Below, in pieces: positions 53,110-61,940 of a stretch of 64,000 bases of DNA. The translations under genes and the position numbers were made by a program. Under the pieces are notes generated by a model. That model was not told the origin of the DNA and searched no databases. It saw only the letters and a program-made list of their open reading frames with translations. The DNA comes from CAVVFX01 sp963747535 (GTDB lineage: Bacteria > Acidobacteriota > Terriglobia > Bryobacterales > Bryobacteraceae), in NCBI GenBank assembly GCA_963747535.1, contig CAVVFX010000025.1, positions 394,312 through 458,311 of the forward strand. Direction: 5' to 3'. Position 1 is the stretch's first letter; each line of letters begins with the position of its first letter.

Positions 53110-53523
53110 TTAAAGAGAGAGGACATGAAGCCCTGGAATCATTCGGAAGTGTCGTGCGTTGCGGGTTCCAATGGCATATTCGTAGTATAGAGCGGTGACC
53201 CCAATCAGAAGATCGGCGGTCGCGACGAGAGCTCCCACCTTCTTCATGTCGGCGTCGATCTTAGCGGCGAGTATGCCCATCTCACGGGTGAAAGGTTCGA
53301 CGGGGATGATCGCAAACACCTCATCGAGATACTGGCGGCGCCTGGAAGCGACTTCAGGTGTGCTGGCGCGGTGCCAGCCGTGCTCCAGTTCCATTACAGT
53401 AATCGAAGATAGCAGGAACTCGGCTTCCGAGTGCTCGGATTCCAGTGAAGCCAGGAGTTCACTGACCGGTAGTTTCTCCCGCTCGGCGGTAATGAGCACA
53501 CTTGAGTCGAGGACTAATCCCAT
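53110..53523 (-). CDS. vapC: PIN-domain toxin (VapC family)
   Basis: 137-aa PIN ribonuclease. The acidic active site is seen as LVLDSSVLI (first Asp), TVMELEHGW (Glu), and TADLLIGVTALYY (third Asp), followed by TRNARHFRMIPGL. Length is normal. The start overlaps the antitoxin stop by 10 bases, so the pair is coupled. PIN toxins of this form cleave tRNA or rRNA; the target is not predictable. Confidence 0.9.
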   Translation of the reverse strand: MGLVLDSSVLITAEREKLPVSELLASLESEHSEAEFLLSSITVMELEHGWHRASTPEVASRRRQYLDEVFAIIPVEPFTREMGILAAKIDADMKKVGALVATADLLIGVTALYYEYAIGTRNARHFRMIPGLHVLSL

Positions 53524-53816
53524 GAGGGCGGCTCGAACGAATCACGATGCGCGTCGATGCCAGCCTGCACGTCCTTGGCGAAGTCCTCATCCGGTATGGG
53601 CGCGTAGCCGAGTTGGGCTTCGTAAGCCTTGGCCAGAGCGATGCACTCGCTCAACTTGCGGCCGGGCGCGGCGGGCGTGGGTGATTTCAGCACAGCGACA
53701 GGCCGACGGTCCTGTTCAATAACAATTTCTACGCCCTGCCGCACTTTGGCCAACACGGCGTGAAGATCGCGGGCTACCTCGGATTCGCTCATGTGGACAG
53801 TTGCCATTGATTCCAT
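53514..53816 (-). CDS. vapB: Antitoxin of the Phd/YefM type (VapB role)
   Basis: 100 aa. The N-terminal Phd/YefM fold (TVHMSESEVARDLHAVLAKV, then GVEIVIEQDRRPVAVLKSP) would bind DNA. The C-terminal part (SECIALAKAYEAQLGYAPIP and AGIDAHRDSFEPPSWD) would cover the PIN toxin. Start at 53816; ATGs at 53807 and 53792 are also in frame. It is first of the vapBC pair. Confidence 0.88.
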   Translation of the reverse strand: MESMATVHMSESEVARDLHAVLAKVRQGVEIVIEQDRRPVAVLKSPTPAAPGRKLSECIALAKAYEAQLGYAPIPDEDFAKDVQAGIDAHRDSFEPPSWD

Positions 53817-54141
53817 TATGACGCCTGCTCACCTTTTCCGTAGACGCCAGGATACTGAGCCGTCGGGTAAAGGCGCCGCGTAAACCCTCACCGGTTCAAC
53901 CCTTTTTACCCATTTCTTTCCTCTCATCTCAATCACATAGCCGCCGAGTCCCAAAAACCCTCCCGCGCATGTCAACCTGAAACTAGACGAGCCAATATGT
54001 CCCGTCTGCTGGTCGCTCCGACGCGCGCGACGATTCAAATCTGAGGAACCCCTTTGACGATGAGACCGATCTGCGGCTACAAAAATTCTCTCCCCTGCGC
54101 GCCACGCCCTCTAACCCCAACAAATCACAACCCATTACACA

Positions 54142-54253
54142 AAATTGGGTTCGATCCGCAATTTCCCGCACCGCGAGCCCGGCCTATGCATTCAGTCGCG
54201 CGGCGCCAGGAGTTCGTTTTTTCCGCCGGCTCCAAATTGGGTTCGATCCGCAA
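54142..54253. repeat. Pair of 20-bp direct repeats before recJ
   Basis: AAATTGGGTTCGATCCGCAA occurs at 54142-54161 and again at 54234-54253, 92 bases apart. The first copy continues into TTT, so that AAATTG-GG, loop TTCGAT, CC-G-CAATTT can fold into a hairpin. GGTTCGATCC resembles a tRNA T-arm, but no cloverleaf surrounds either copy. Confidence 0.6.
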
Positions 54254-54284
54254 AACCTACCCGCTCCGCATATTACAATTTCAC

Positions 54285-56000
54285 TTGACCCGACAATCCC
54301 GCTGGCTGTTGCCGGAGACCGATGCGTCTCTCATCGCCGCACTCTCCACCGCGCTGGGCATCCCGCGGGCCGTTGCTCAAATCCTCTGCGCCCGCGGCTT
54401 TTCCGACGCCTCTGCCGCCAGAAGCTTCCTGTCGCCCTCCCTCGACAACCTGCACGACCCCTTCCTCCTCCGCGACATGGACCTCGCCGTCGCACGCATC
54501 CAGCGCGCCATTCGCGACTCCGAGCCCATGGAAATCCATGGCGACTACGATGTCGACGGCACCACTTCCACAGTTATCCTCAAGCGCGCTATCGAAATGG
54601 CCGGCGGCAACGTCGGCTTCCAGATCCCCAACCGCTTCCGCGACGGCTACGGCATGCACGCCGCCAAGGTCGAGTCTGCCGCGGCCAACGGCATCAAGCT
54701 GATCATCAGCGTGGACACCGGAATTCGTGCCGCCGCCGTCGTCACCCGCGCCCGTGAACTCGGAGTCGACGTTATCGTCACCGACCATCACCTGCCCGAA
54801 GGCGAACTGCCTCCCGCGCTCGCCGTACTCAATCCCAATCGCCTCGATTGCACCTATCCGGACAAAGGACTCTGCGGCGTCGGCGTGGCCTTCAAACTCG
54901 TCCAGGCCTTGCTCCAGGCCCTCGACTGGCCCGACGACAAACTCCGCCGCGTACTGGCCGGCTTCCTGAAAATCGTGGCCATCGGGACCGTCGCCGATGT
55001 CGTTCCGCTCACCGGTGAGAATCGCGTGATCGTGCGCCACGGCTTGAGCGGTCTGCGCGACGTGCGCAGCCCCGGACTTCGCGCGCTGCTCAATGTCGCC
55101 GATTTTCGCGACGGCCAGATCCCCTCCGCGACCCAGATCGCGTTCCGTATCGCTCCGCGCATCAACGCCGCCGGCCGCATGGAGGACGCTCGCGATGTGG
55201 TCGAGCTCTTTCTCACCGACGATCTCATCAGGGCTAAATCGCTCGCCGAAAAGCTCCATCTCCTGAACGCCGATCGTCAGCAGGAGGAAGCGTGCATCGT
55301 CGAGGAAGTCCTAGCTGCTTGCGAGGCCGAACCCGTCACCGACTCCCAGGCAGCGCTCGTCTTCTGTGCTCCCGCCTGGCATCGCGGTGTGCTCGGAATC
55401 GTCGCCAGCAAGATCGTCGAGCGCTTCCACCGGCCGGTCTTCGTCCTCAGTGAAGAGGGCGGCGTAGCGCAGGGCTCCGGGCGCAGCATCGCGGCCTTCC
55501 ATCTGCTCAACGCCATGGACTCCATGCCCGACCTCTTCATCAAGTACGGCGGCCATCATCACGCCGCCGGTCTGACCATGGACGCCGCCCGGGTTCCCGA
55601 ATTTCGCGAGCGCTTCAATCAGTACGCCGCCCGCCAGCTCACCTCGGACGACTTCTGCCCGACGGTCGAAGTCGACGCCTGTCTTGACTTTGTCGATCTG
55701 CACGACGGCATCTTCCGCGACGTGCAGCAACTCGCGCCCTTCGGCAATTCCAATCCCGAACCCCTCTTCGCCATCCTCAATGCGGAGGTCGCCAGTACGC
55801 CGGCGCTGTGGAAAGACAAACATATGAAGGTCTGGTTGAAACAGGAACGCCGCACGCTTTTCTTCAAAGGCTTCGGCCTGGGGCACCGTGTCGCAGAACT
55901 TCGCCCGGGCATGCGTGTCGACGTGGCCTTTAATCTGGCCGACGATCAATGGACCGGAGGCTGGTCCGCACTGCTGCGCGATTTCCGGGAAACCCCATGA
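54285..56000 (+). CDS. recJ: Single-stranded-DNA-specific 5'-3' exonuclease RecJ
   Basis: DHH-family exonuclease in recombination and mismatch repair. From the TTG at 54285 the product is 571 aa, the usual RecJ size; the open frame reaches back to 54054 through repeats and lacks homology. Motifs: IHGDYDVDGTTSTVILKRAI, VDTGIRA, VIVTDHHLPEG (DHH), AAGRMEDARDVVELFLTDD, and the DHHA1 region KYGGHHHAAGLTMDAARVPE. The C-terminal OB-like domain ends SALLRDF. Its stop overlaps the ATG of the next gene (ATGA). Confidence 0.95.
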   Translation: MTRQSRWLLPETDASLIAALSTALGIPRAVAQILCARGFSDASAARSFLSPSLDNLHDPFLLRDMDLAVARIQRAIRDSEPMEIHGDYDVDGTTSTVILKRAIEMAGGNVGFQIPNRFRDGYGMHAAKVESAAANGIKLIISVDTGIRAAAVVTRARELGVDVIVTDHHLPEGELPPALAVLNPNRLDCTYPDKGLCGVGVAFKLVQALLQALDWPDDKLRRVLAGFLKIVAIGTVADVVPLTGENRVIVRHGLSGLRDVRSPGLRALLNVADFRDGQIPSATQIAFRIAPRINAAGRMEDARDVVELFLTDDLIRAKSLAEKLHLLNADRQQEEACIVEEVLAACEAEPVTDSQAALVFCAPAWHRGVLGIVASKIVERFHRPVFVLSEEGGVAQGSGRSIAAFHLLNAMDSMPDLFIKYGGHHHAAGLTMDAARVPEFRERFNQYAARQLTSDDFCPTVEVDACLDFVDLHDGIFRDVQQLAPFGNSNPEPLFAILNAEVASTPALWKDKHMKVWLKQERRTLFFKGFGLGHRVAELRPGMRVDVAFNLADDQWTGGWSALLRDFRETP

Positions 56001-57239
56001 TCGCCGCAACGTTAGGGTTGTTGCTCGCCGCCGCCGCAGTGCCGCCCGCCGACCTCGACCAGAACGCCAGCGTCGATCGCGAAATGCTCGCCTTCAATCC
56101 TGGTTATCAAAAGCTCATGCAGCCGCGAATCGTGAAGCGCCGCGAGTTGGAACGTCAGGTCCTCGCTCGGGAATCGGCGGGTCAGAGCACGGACTGTTCT
56201 CACCAGATCCTCACCGAACTCGACTGGCTCACCAGCAATACCGCGGATTTTGCGAGGATCGACCGGCGCATCGACGATCTTGCTGTGACTTCGGAATCCG
56301 GCGCGTGAAGAGACCGCCAGGCAGCAGGACGCAGAAGGAAGTTGGGGTGCTTGCTCGAACGAGTGGTTCTTCAAGCTGGACGCCTCCTACGACCATCTCG
56401 GCCAGGAGGACCGCTATCCCAAGCCGCCGAACGAATATCGTTTCCTCGACCGCATCAATTCTCCTGGCAAGTTGCGCGACTACTTCGATGCACTATGGGT
56501 GTCGGATATCGCGCACACCGGCATCAACAACCGCCGGGCCTTCAACGAATCGATGTCTGACCTCATGCGGCTGATTCTCCACGACAAACCGTCGACTTAC
56601 CGCTGGCATCCACGCCTGAAGGAGGGCCTGATGGACCTCATCCTTCATCGGTACCGCAGTAATGAAACCGGCTTCTGGGGCACCAGGTTCGTCCGTAGTG
56701 GAGGCGTCGAATTCGTCGACGATCTCAGCGTGACTTTTCATGTAGTCAGCTATCTGAAGGGCGATGTGCCTGACCTGTCCCGGATGGTGAACACGCTCCT
56801 CGCGCTGAAGGATCTTCCTTACCCCGTCGGCTGGCTGCGCGGCGGCTTGCGCTATTCCAACCATCACAATATGGATGTCGTCGTCCTGCTCCGCTATGGC
56901 TGGCCGTACCTCAGTGACTCGCAGAAGCAGGCCGTATCCGTGGAGATCCGCAAAATGGTGCGCTGGTGCCTGGCACAATCCCTTCAGCCCGATGGCGGCT
57001 TTCGCACAGAACCGGGCGAGGATTCGATCGAGGAGCAAACCTATTTTGGCGTAGCATTCCTTGCCCGCGCGGGCTATTTCGATCCATCCCGGCGCTTCTG
57101 GACGACCGAAGATTTTCCCGAGGCCGAGACACACCGCCAGGCCATTCTGACCTTCATCGGGAAACATAGGGCTAGCGGAGGCGCGGACGGCGGTTACTAT
57201 CAGCACGCTCTGGATGAACTCCGAATCAGGAAAAGATAA
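55997..57239 (+). pseudogene. Frameshifted exported protein, terpenoid-cyclase-like helical fold suspected
   Basis: The first part (ATG 55997, signal peptide MIAATLGLLLAAAAVPPA, about 104 codons) ends at TGA 56306-56308. Coding resumes in the next frame as REETARQQDAEGSWGACSNE and runs about 310 codons to TAA at 57239. The join lies within GGCGCGTGA at 56298-56308. Loss of two bases from a GCGCGC run would explain it; a sequencing error would look the same. The C-terminal part (GGLRYSNHHNMDVVVLLRYG, QPDGGFRTEPGEDSIEEQTY) recalls alpha-alpha toroid proteins. No enzyme is assigned. Confidence 0.65.
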
Positions 57240-57240
57240 T

Positions 57241-57351
57241 ATGACCAGGCGATCAGCCCTTGCGCTATTCGGGTCGGCGTTGACCGCCCGGGCGCAAAAG
57301 CCGGAGATCCCGGGAGTGGTTCCGCGATGCCAAACTGGGCATAGTCTTTAA
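57241..57351 (+). pseudogene. 36-codon remnant of an exported alpha-L-fucosidase-like gene
   Basis: Right after the preceding stop, an ATG opens a Tat-like signal (MTRRSALALFGSALTARAQ) that ends at TAA after 36 codons. In the +2 frame the same DNA reads REWFRDAKLGIVFK, close to the GH29 alpha-L-fucosidase motif (WFRDAKFGIF). So the N-terminus of a GH29 gene appears to be left, frameshifted and cut off. About 20 bases later the dispersed repeat copy C begins. The identification rests on a dozen residues. Confidence 0.45.
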
Positions 57352-57372
57352 AATCGCCTGACACCGCGCGCC

Positions 57373-57427
57373 CCGTAGGACAGACCATCGTCGTGTGTGG
57401 TCTGTCCGGCTGCGCAGCAGCCGCTTT
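57373..57427. repeat. Two-hairpin dispersed repeat, copy C
   Basis: Hairpin 1: GGACAGACCA (57378-57387), 10-base loop, TGGTCTGTCC (57398-57407). Hairpin 2: CGGCTGC, GCA, GCAGCCG (57407-57423), then CTTT. Compared with copies A and B, the third base of the left arm is A instead of G and its partner is T instead of C, a compensatory change. It lies between the fucosidase remnant and the convergent tolC gene. Confidence 0.85.
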
Positions 57428-57431
57428 CGCT

Positions 57432-58733
57432 CTACCGCAAAGCGCCAATGGTATATTGCAGGCCGGCGTACGCGCTCTGGTAATCGTACTTGGCGCTCAC
57501 ATTTTCGATCTGCGCCTCAGTAAGATTCAACTGCGCCTGGGTAATCTCCACGATTGAGGAAAGGCCGAGTTGATAGCGCCCCTGCGCCAACTCGAGCGCC
57601 AGTTGCGCCTGACTCACGTACTGGGCCGTAACGGGTATGGTCTGGTAGGCCGTGGAAGCAGCGATCCAGGCCGTTTGCACGTCCCGTTCGATGGCCTGCT
57701 GTTGATCCCGCAGCCGTTGGTCTTCAGCCAGGCTCTCATAATGCGCAGCCTGTGCACGGGCCGAGAAGAGATGGCCGTTGAAAATTGGGATGTCGACATT
57801 CACCCCGATACCCTCGTAACCGTACGGAGCAGTTCGGTTCGGTGCCTGATCGATGTACGGTAATGTGCCGCCCACGGCTAGCACCGTGACATTGGGATGC
57901 TTCAAATCTCTCTCCGCTTCCTCAAAGCGCTGAGCCGCGGCGAGACGCAACCGGAGTTCGTGCAGTTCCGGACGATTCTGGATCGCCTCATTCATCAGTG
58001 GCTCGGTTGTGTCGGGAGGCGCCGGCGCCACCCGAGGCTCTTCCAGTTGATACTCGATGGGCCGGTCTTCTCCCAGCGCTCGCCCGAGATCCGCATAGGC
58101 CCGCTTGACCGCATCCTGAGCTCGAATGAGCAGCAGTTTGGCTTGAGAGAGGTTGACCTCGGCAAATTGAACATCGACCTGCGACTTGAGATTGGCATTC
58201 GCGAGCGCGACCACCTGATCGGTCAACGTCTGCCGCGCTTTCACGGTTTCCTGCGCGACGCCGACATATGCCTGTGCCCCCAGCACCCCGAAATACGCTT
58301 TGTTGACCGCGAAGACCACATCGTAGGTAGTAGCCTGGGTATTCTGGTCGGCTGCCTGCGCAAGCAATTGGGAGTTTTGCACCAGGTTGTTCCTCCGTCC
58401 GAAATCCGTCACCAGTTGGCTTAGCTGAAAACCCTCCCCGTTGCGGTTGAAAAGAGCCGACGCGGGCAGAATTCCGGCGCCGATCCGGGCCAGGTTGTTC
58501 GCCTGAGTGCCGGTGATTTCTCCGTCGATGGCCGGATAATAGGACGATTTGGCCTCCACCACGTGTTGTCCGGCCGCGGCGGCGACATTGCGCGCCGTAG
58601 CGACTTGAGGATGATTCCTGATCGCCAGCGCCTCGGCCTGTACCAGAGTGAGTCTGGCCGGTGCTGGTGTCTGACCGAACCCGACACCAATCAAAACAAT
58701 CCCGATACAGCTTATCCAAAAAGTCTTATGCAT
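57432..58733 (-). CDS. TolC-family outer membrane efflux protein
   Basis: 433 aa with signal peptide (MHKTFWISCIGIVLIGVGFG). It has the duplicated TolC helical-barrel layout: PARLTLVQAEALAIRNHPQV at the N-terminus and LELAQGRYQLGLSSIVEITQ with AQLNLTEAQIENVSAKYDYQ near the end. It forms the outer membrane channel of the tripartite pump encoded just upstream. It lies 10 bases after the RND gene. Confidence 0.92.
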   Translation of the reverse strand: MHKTFWISCIGIVLIGVGFGQTPAPARLTLVQAEALAIRNHPQVATARNVAAAAGQHVVEAKSSYYPAIDGEITGTQANNLARIGAGILPASALFNRNGEGFQLSQLVTDFGRRNNLVQNSQLLAQAADQNTQATTYDVVFAVNKAYFGVLGAQAYVGVAQETVKARQTLTDQVVALANANLKSQVDVQFAEVNLSQAKLLLIRAQDAVKRAYADLGRALGEDRPIEYQLEEPRVAPAPPDTTEPLMNEAIQNRPELHELRLRLAAAQRFEEAERDLKHPNVTVLAVGGTLPYIDQAPNRTAPYGYEGIGVNVDIPIFNGHLFSARAQAAHYESLAEDQRLRDQQQAIERDVQTAWIAASTAYQTIPVTAQYVSQAQLALELAQGRYQLGLSSIVEITQAQLNLTEAQIENVSAKYDYQSAYAGLQYTIGALR

Positions 58734-58743
58734 CAGTTTGAAC

Positions 58744-61700
58744 CTAGGCTGCCTGCGGCGCTTTCTTCTTGTTTTTGTAAATCAGGACGTAGGCCGCGGG
58801 CACAATGAATACGGTCATAAGGACGGACGAGGTCAGCCCTCCTATGATGGCCCGCGCCATGGGCGCATATTGCTCCGAGCCGGTCCCGAACTTGAGAGCC
58901 ATCGGAATCATTCCGATCATGGTCGCCAGAGACGTCATCAGGATCGGCCGCAGTCGTACGCGGCACGCGGTGACCACTGCGTCCAGTACCGACAGCCCCT
59001 GTTCTTCCAGGCGATGAGCAAAGTCGACGATGAGAATGCTATTCGAGTTGGCGATGCCGACCAGCATCAGCACGCCCATCAGAGACATGACATTCATGGT
59101 GGTGTCGGTGAAAAGCAGAGTCAGCAGGACACCGGTGATTCCCATAGGAATGGCCAGCATGATGAGAATCGGATCGACGAACGATTTGAACTGCGCGGTG
59201 AGGATCAGGTAGAGCAAAAGGAAAGACAGCGTGAATCCAATCGCAAAGCTTTTGAATGACTGGTTCATTCCCTCAACCATGCCCCTGAGATCGATACGGA
59301 CGTTTCCAGGGTGGGGAATCTGAGCGAGGATCTTCTGGATTTGCGCCGTTGGATTCCCCAAGTCCTCGGCCTTCGGCGTTACATAGACGTCTGTCGACCG
59401 CTGGATTTGATAGTGATCGATTTCGGTCGGAGTTCGAATCGGCGTAAGCTTCACCACGTTATCCAGCATCGTGGGTTCCTTCAGCTTCAGCGAACGGATC
59501 GGGATATTCTTCAGATCGAGAGGATTATTGATCGACGGCCTGCCGTGCTCGTAATACTGTACGGTCAGGAAGTAGTCGTTGCCGCTCTTGTGATCCACCC
59601 AGTAGTTCGGCGCGATCATCACGTTCGAATTCAGTGCGGTGATGACGTTGTCGACGATCTCCTTTTGGTTGAGACCCAGTTTCCCGGCATTCACGCGATC
59701 GACGTCCAGGCGAAGCCCCGGGTAATCCATATCCTGCGGAATATACACTTGCCCAACCGAGGGAAGCGCGGAAATGCGGGCGGCGTACTGCTGCGCCAGT
59801 TTGAAATTCGCCTCCACGTCCGGGCTGGTCACCTGCACGTCGATAGGCGCCGGCATTCCCGTATTCAGGATGGCGTCAACCATCGAACCGCTCTGAAAAA
59901 AAGAACGCAATTCGGGATAGTTCGCGTGCAATGCCTGCTGAATCCGGTCCATGTAAACAAAACTGCTGGTTTTGTGATCGTCTTCGAGTTGCGTCTGAAT
60001 GGTCGCCATATAGGGCCCGGCGTTGGTGGTATAAAGAGCCGAGAAGTCGTTGTTGACCCCGATATTGGAAACGGTAAGGTGAAAATCTTCCGGCGCGATG
60101 TTCTGCTTGATCAGATCCTCAACCTTCTTGACATAATCGTTGGCCAACTCAATGCGGGTCCCGGTGGGCGCTTTCAAATTGATGGTGAACTGTCCGGCAT
60201 CGGTTCTCGGAAAGAAGGACAGACCGAGCAAAGGATAAATCCCCAGACTGAGCACGAAGATTGCACCCAAAGCCACAACCGTCAGACCGGGAAATCTGAC
60301 CGCCCATCGCACCCAACTCTCGTAGACATCCAGAATGCGGTTAAACTGGCGGTTAAAACCGTCATTGAATCTCTCCCCCCAGGATCGTTTCCTCGCGCCG
60401 GTGGCGACTGGGGGGACTTCGCCTTCGTCACCTTCGGTATGGACGACCGCATGTCCGTGACCGGGAACGGATTTCAAAAACCGGGAGCAGAACAGCGGAA
60501 TGACCGTCATGGCGACCACGAACGAAACCAGCAGCGAAATACAGAAAGCCAGGGCCAGAGCGGAGAACAAAAACTTGCTGACACCATAGAGAAACGTAAC
60601 CGGAAAGAAGTCGACCACATCGACCAGAGTCGCGGCCAGCACCGCAAGCGCCACTTCCTGCCCGCCGAATTCGGCCGCAAGCATTGGTATCTGGCCCTCT
60701 TCCAGGTGACGGTAGATGTTTTCGAGCGAGATCACCGAATTGTCGATCACGCGGGAAAACGCCAGCGCGAGGCCGCCGAGAATCATTGTATTCACGGTCG
60801 CGCCCATGAGGCTGAGGATGACAAAAGTCGTCATCGCGGAGAGCGGGATGGAGAGGAGCACCGCGCCAGTGGCGCGAAAATTTCCCAGAAAGAGCAGGAT
60901 CATGATGCTCGTCAGGACCAGCCCGATCAATCCTTCATGCATCACGGTCTTGATAGCTTCTTTGACAAACACCGATTGATCAAAGAGTACATCGGCGGTC
61001 ATCTGCTTGGGGATATCGTACAAATGGCTGATGAGCCTCTTCACGTCGTCAACCACTTGGATCGTGTTGGTGTCCCCGCCCTGCTTCATGATGGGGATGT
61101 AAGTGGATTTTTGACCTCCTACGCGTACGATATTGTATTGAACGGCGCTCGAATCTTCCGCTTTTCCTATATCGCTGACGCGCACCCAGGAATCGTCGAC
61201 CGACTTAATGGGCACGTCGTTGAGTTGCTGCATGGTATCGACGAGGCTGTTGGAGTAGACGTAGAAGTCGTACGGCCCCATCTTCACGTCCCCGGCGGGC
61301 AGGATGAGGGTCTGGTCATTGACGGCGTTCACCACGTCCATCACGCTCATTCCCCGCGATTGCAGCTTATAGGGGTCGACAAACACCTGAATCTGGCGTT
61401 GCTTACCGCCGAAGGGAGTGATAATCGTGGCGCCTTTAATCTTGGCAATTTGATTTCGGATGGCGAACCGCGCGTAATCCTGAAGCTGAGTTTCGTTCAA
61501 CCCGGGGCCCTTGACGCCTACCAGGCAGACCGGAAGGCTGGATGCATCCGATTTCAACACCACGGGGGGAAGCGTTCCCGGAGGAAGCCGCTTCAGGTCC
61601 GCCAGCGCGAGATTGGAGATCTGCGTGACGTCCGAATCCGCGTTGGTTCCCGGCTGAAAATAGAGCCGGATGATGCTGACGCCCAATATGGAGTGGGACT

Positions 61701-61935
61701 CCATATGGTCGATGCCGCCCGCCAGGGTGAAGAATCTCTCGAGCGGCGACGTAATGTCGGTTTCGATATCCTGCGGCGGCATGCCCGAATAGAAGGTCGC
61801 CACGATCACTTGCGGTATGTTGATGATCGGAAAAAGGTCAACCGGCATTCGCGCGACGAAGACCACCCCAAGGACGCACGCCGTCAGACACAAAACGATA
61901 ATGAAGTAAGGATTACGGATCGAGAATTTAGACAT
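58744..61935 (-). CDS. RND efflux pump inner-membrane transporter (AcrB superfamily)
   Basis: 1063-aa proton-driven exporter. The start (NPYFIIVLCLTACVLGVVFV), PVDLFPIINIPQVIV, the large periplasmic loops and 12 TM segments are all present. TM4 reads GGLALAFSRVIDNSVISLENIYRHLEEG; the usual Asp-Asp proton pair of AcrB is Asp-Asn here. Other landmarks are GMTGVLL-type TM10 text (IPMGITGVLLTLLFTD) and GIANSNSILIVDFA. Middle of the operon, 5 bases after the adaptor stop. The substrate class (drug versus metal) is not certain; no metal-binding His cluster was seen. Confidence 0.93.
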   Translation of the reverse strand: MSKFSIRNPYFIIVLCLTACVLGVVFVARMPVDLFPIINIPQVIVATFYSGMPPQDIETDITSPLERFFTLAGGIDHMESHSILGVSIIRLYFQPGTNADSDVTQISNLALADLKRLPPGTLPPVVLKSDASSLPVCLVGVKGPGLNETQLQDYARFAIRNQIAKIKGATIITPFGGKQRQIQVFVDPYKLQSRGMSVMDVVNAVNDQTLILPAGDVKMGPYDFYVYSNSLVDTMQQLNDVPIKSVDDSWVRVSDIGKAEDSSAVQYNIVRVGGQKSTYIPIMKQGGDTNTIQVVDDVKRLISHLYDIPKQMTADVLFDQSVFVKEAIKTVMHEGLIGLVLTSIMILLFLGNFRATGAVLLSIPLSAMTTFVILSLMGATVNTMILGGLALAFSRVIDNSVISLENIYRHLEEGQIPMLAAEFGGQEVALAVLAATLVDVVDFFPVTFLYGVSKFLFSALALAFCISLLVSFVVAMTVIPLFCSRFLKSVPGHGHAVVHTEGDEGEVPPVATGARKRSWGERFNDGFNRQFNRILDVYESWVRWAVRFPGLTVVALGAIFVLSLGIYPLLGLSFFPRTDAGQFTINLKAPTGTRIELANDYVKKVEDLIKQNIAPEDFHLTVSNIGVNNDFSALYTTNAGPYMATIQTQLEDDHKTSSFVYMDRIQQALHANYPELRSFFQSGSMVDAILNTGMPAPIDVQVTSPDVEANFKLAQQYAARISALPSVGQVYIPQDMDYPGLRLDVDRVNAGKLGLNQKEIVDNVITALNSNVMIAPNYWVDHKSGNDYFLTVQYYEHGRPSINNPLDLKNIPIRSLKLKEPTMLDNVVKLTPIRTPTEIDHYQIQRSTDVYVTPKAEDLGNPTAQIQKILAQIPHPGNVRIDLRGMVEGMNQSFKSFAIGFTLSFLLLYLILTAQFKSFVDPILIMLAIPMGITGVLLTLLFTDTTMNVMSLMGVLMLVGIANSNSILIVDFAHRLEEQGLSVLDAVVTACRVRLRPILMTSLATMIGMIPMALKFGTGSEQYAPMARAIIGGLTSSVLMTVFIVPAAYVLIYKNKKKAPQAA

Positions 61936-61940
61936 GCGGG

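Noticed and set aside
53829..54038. 69-aa leftward frame just upstream of vapB
   Set aside because: It has no ribosome-binding site, no family resemblance and a composition rich in Arg and Gly typical of a random GC-rich frame. It could be a gene remnant, but nothing supports it.
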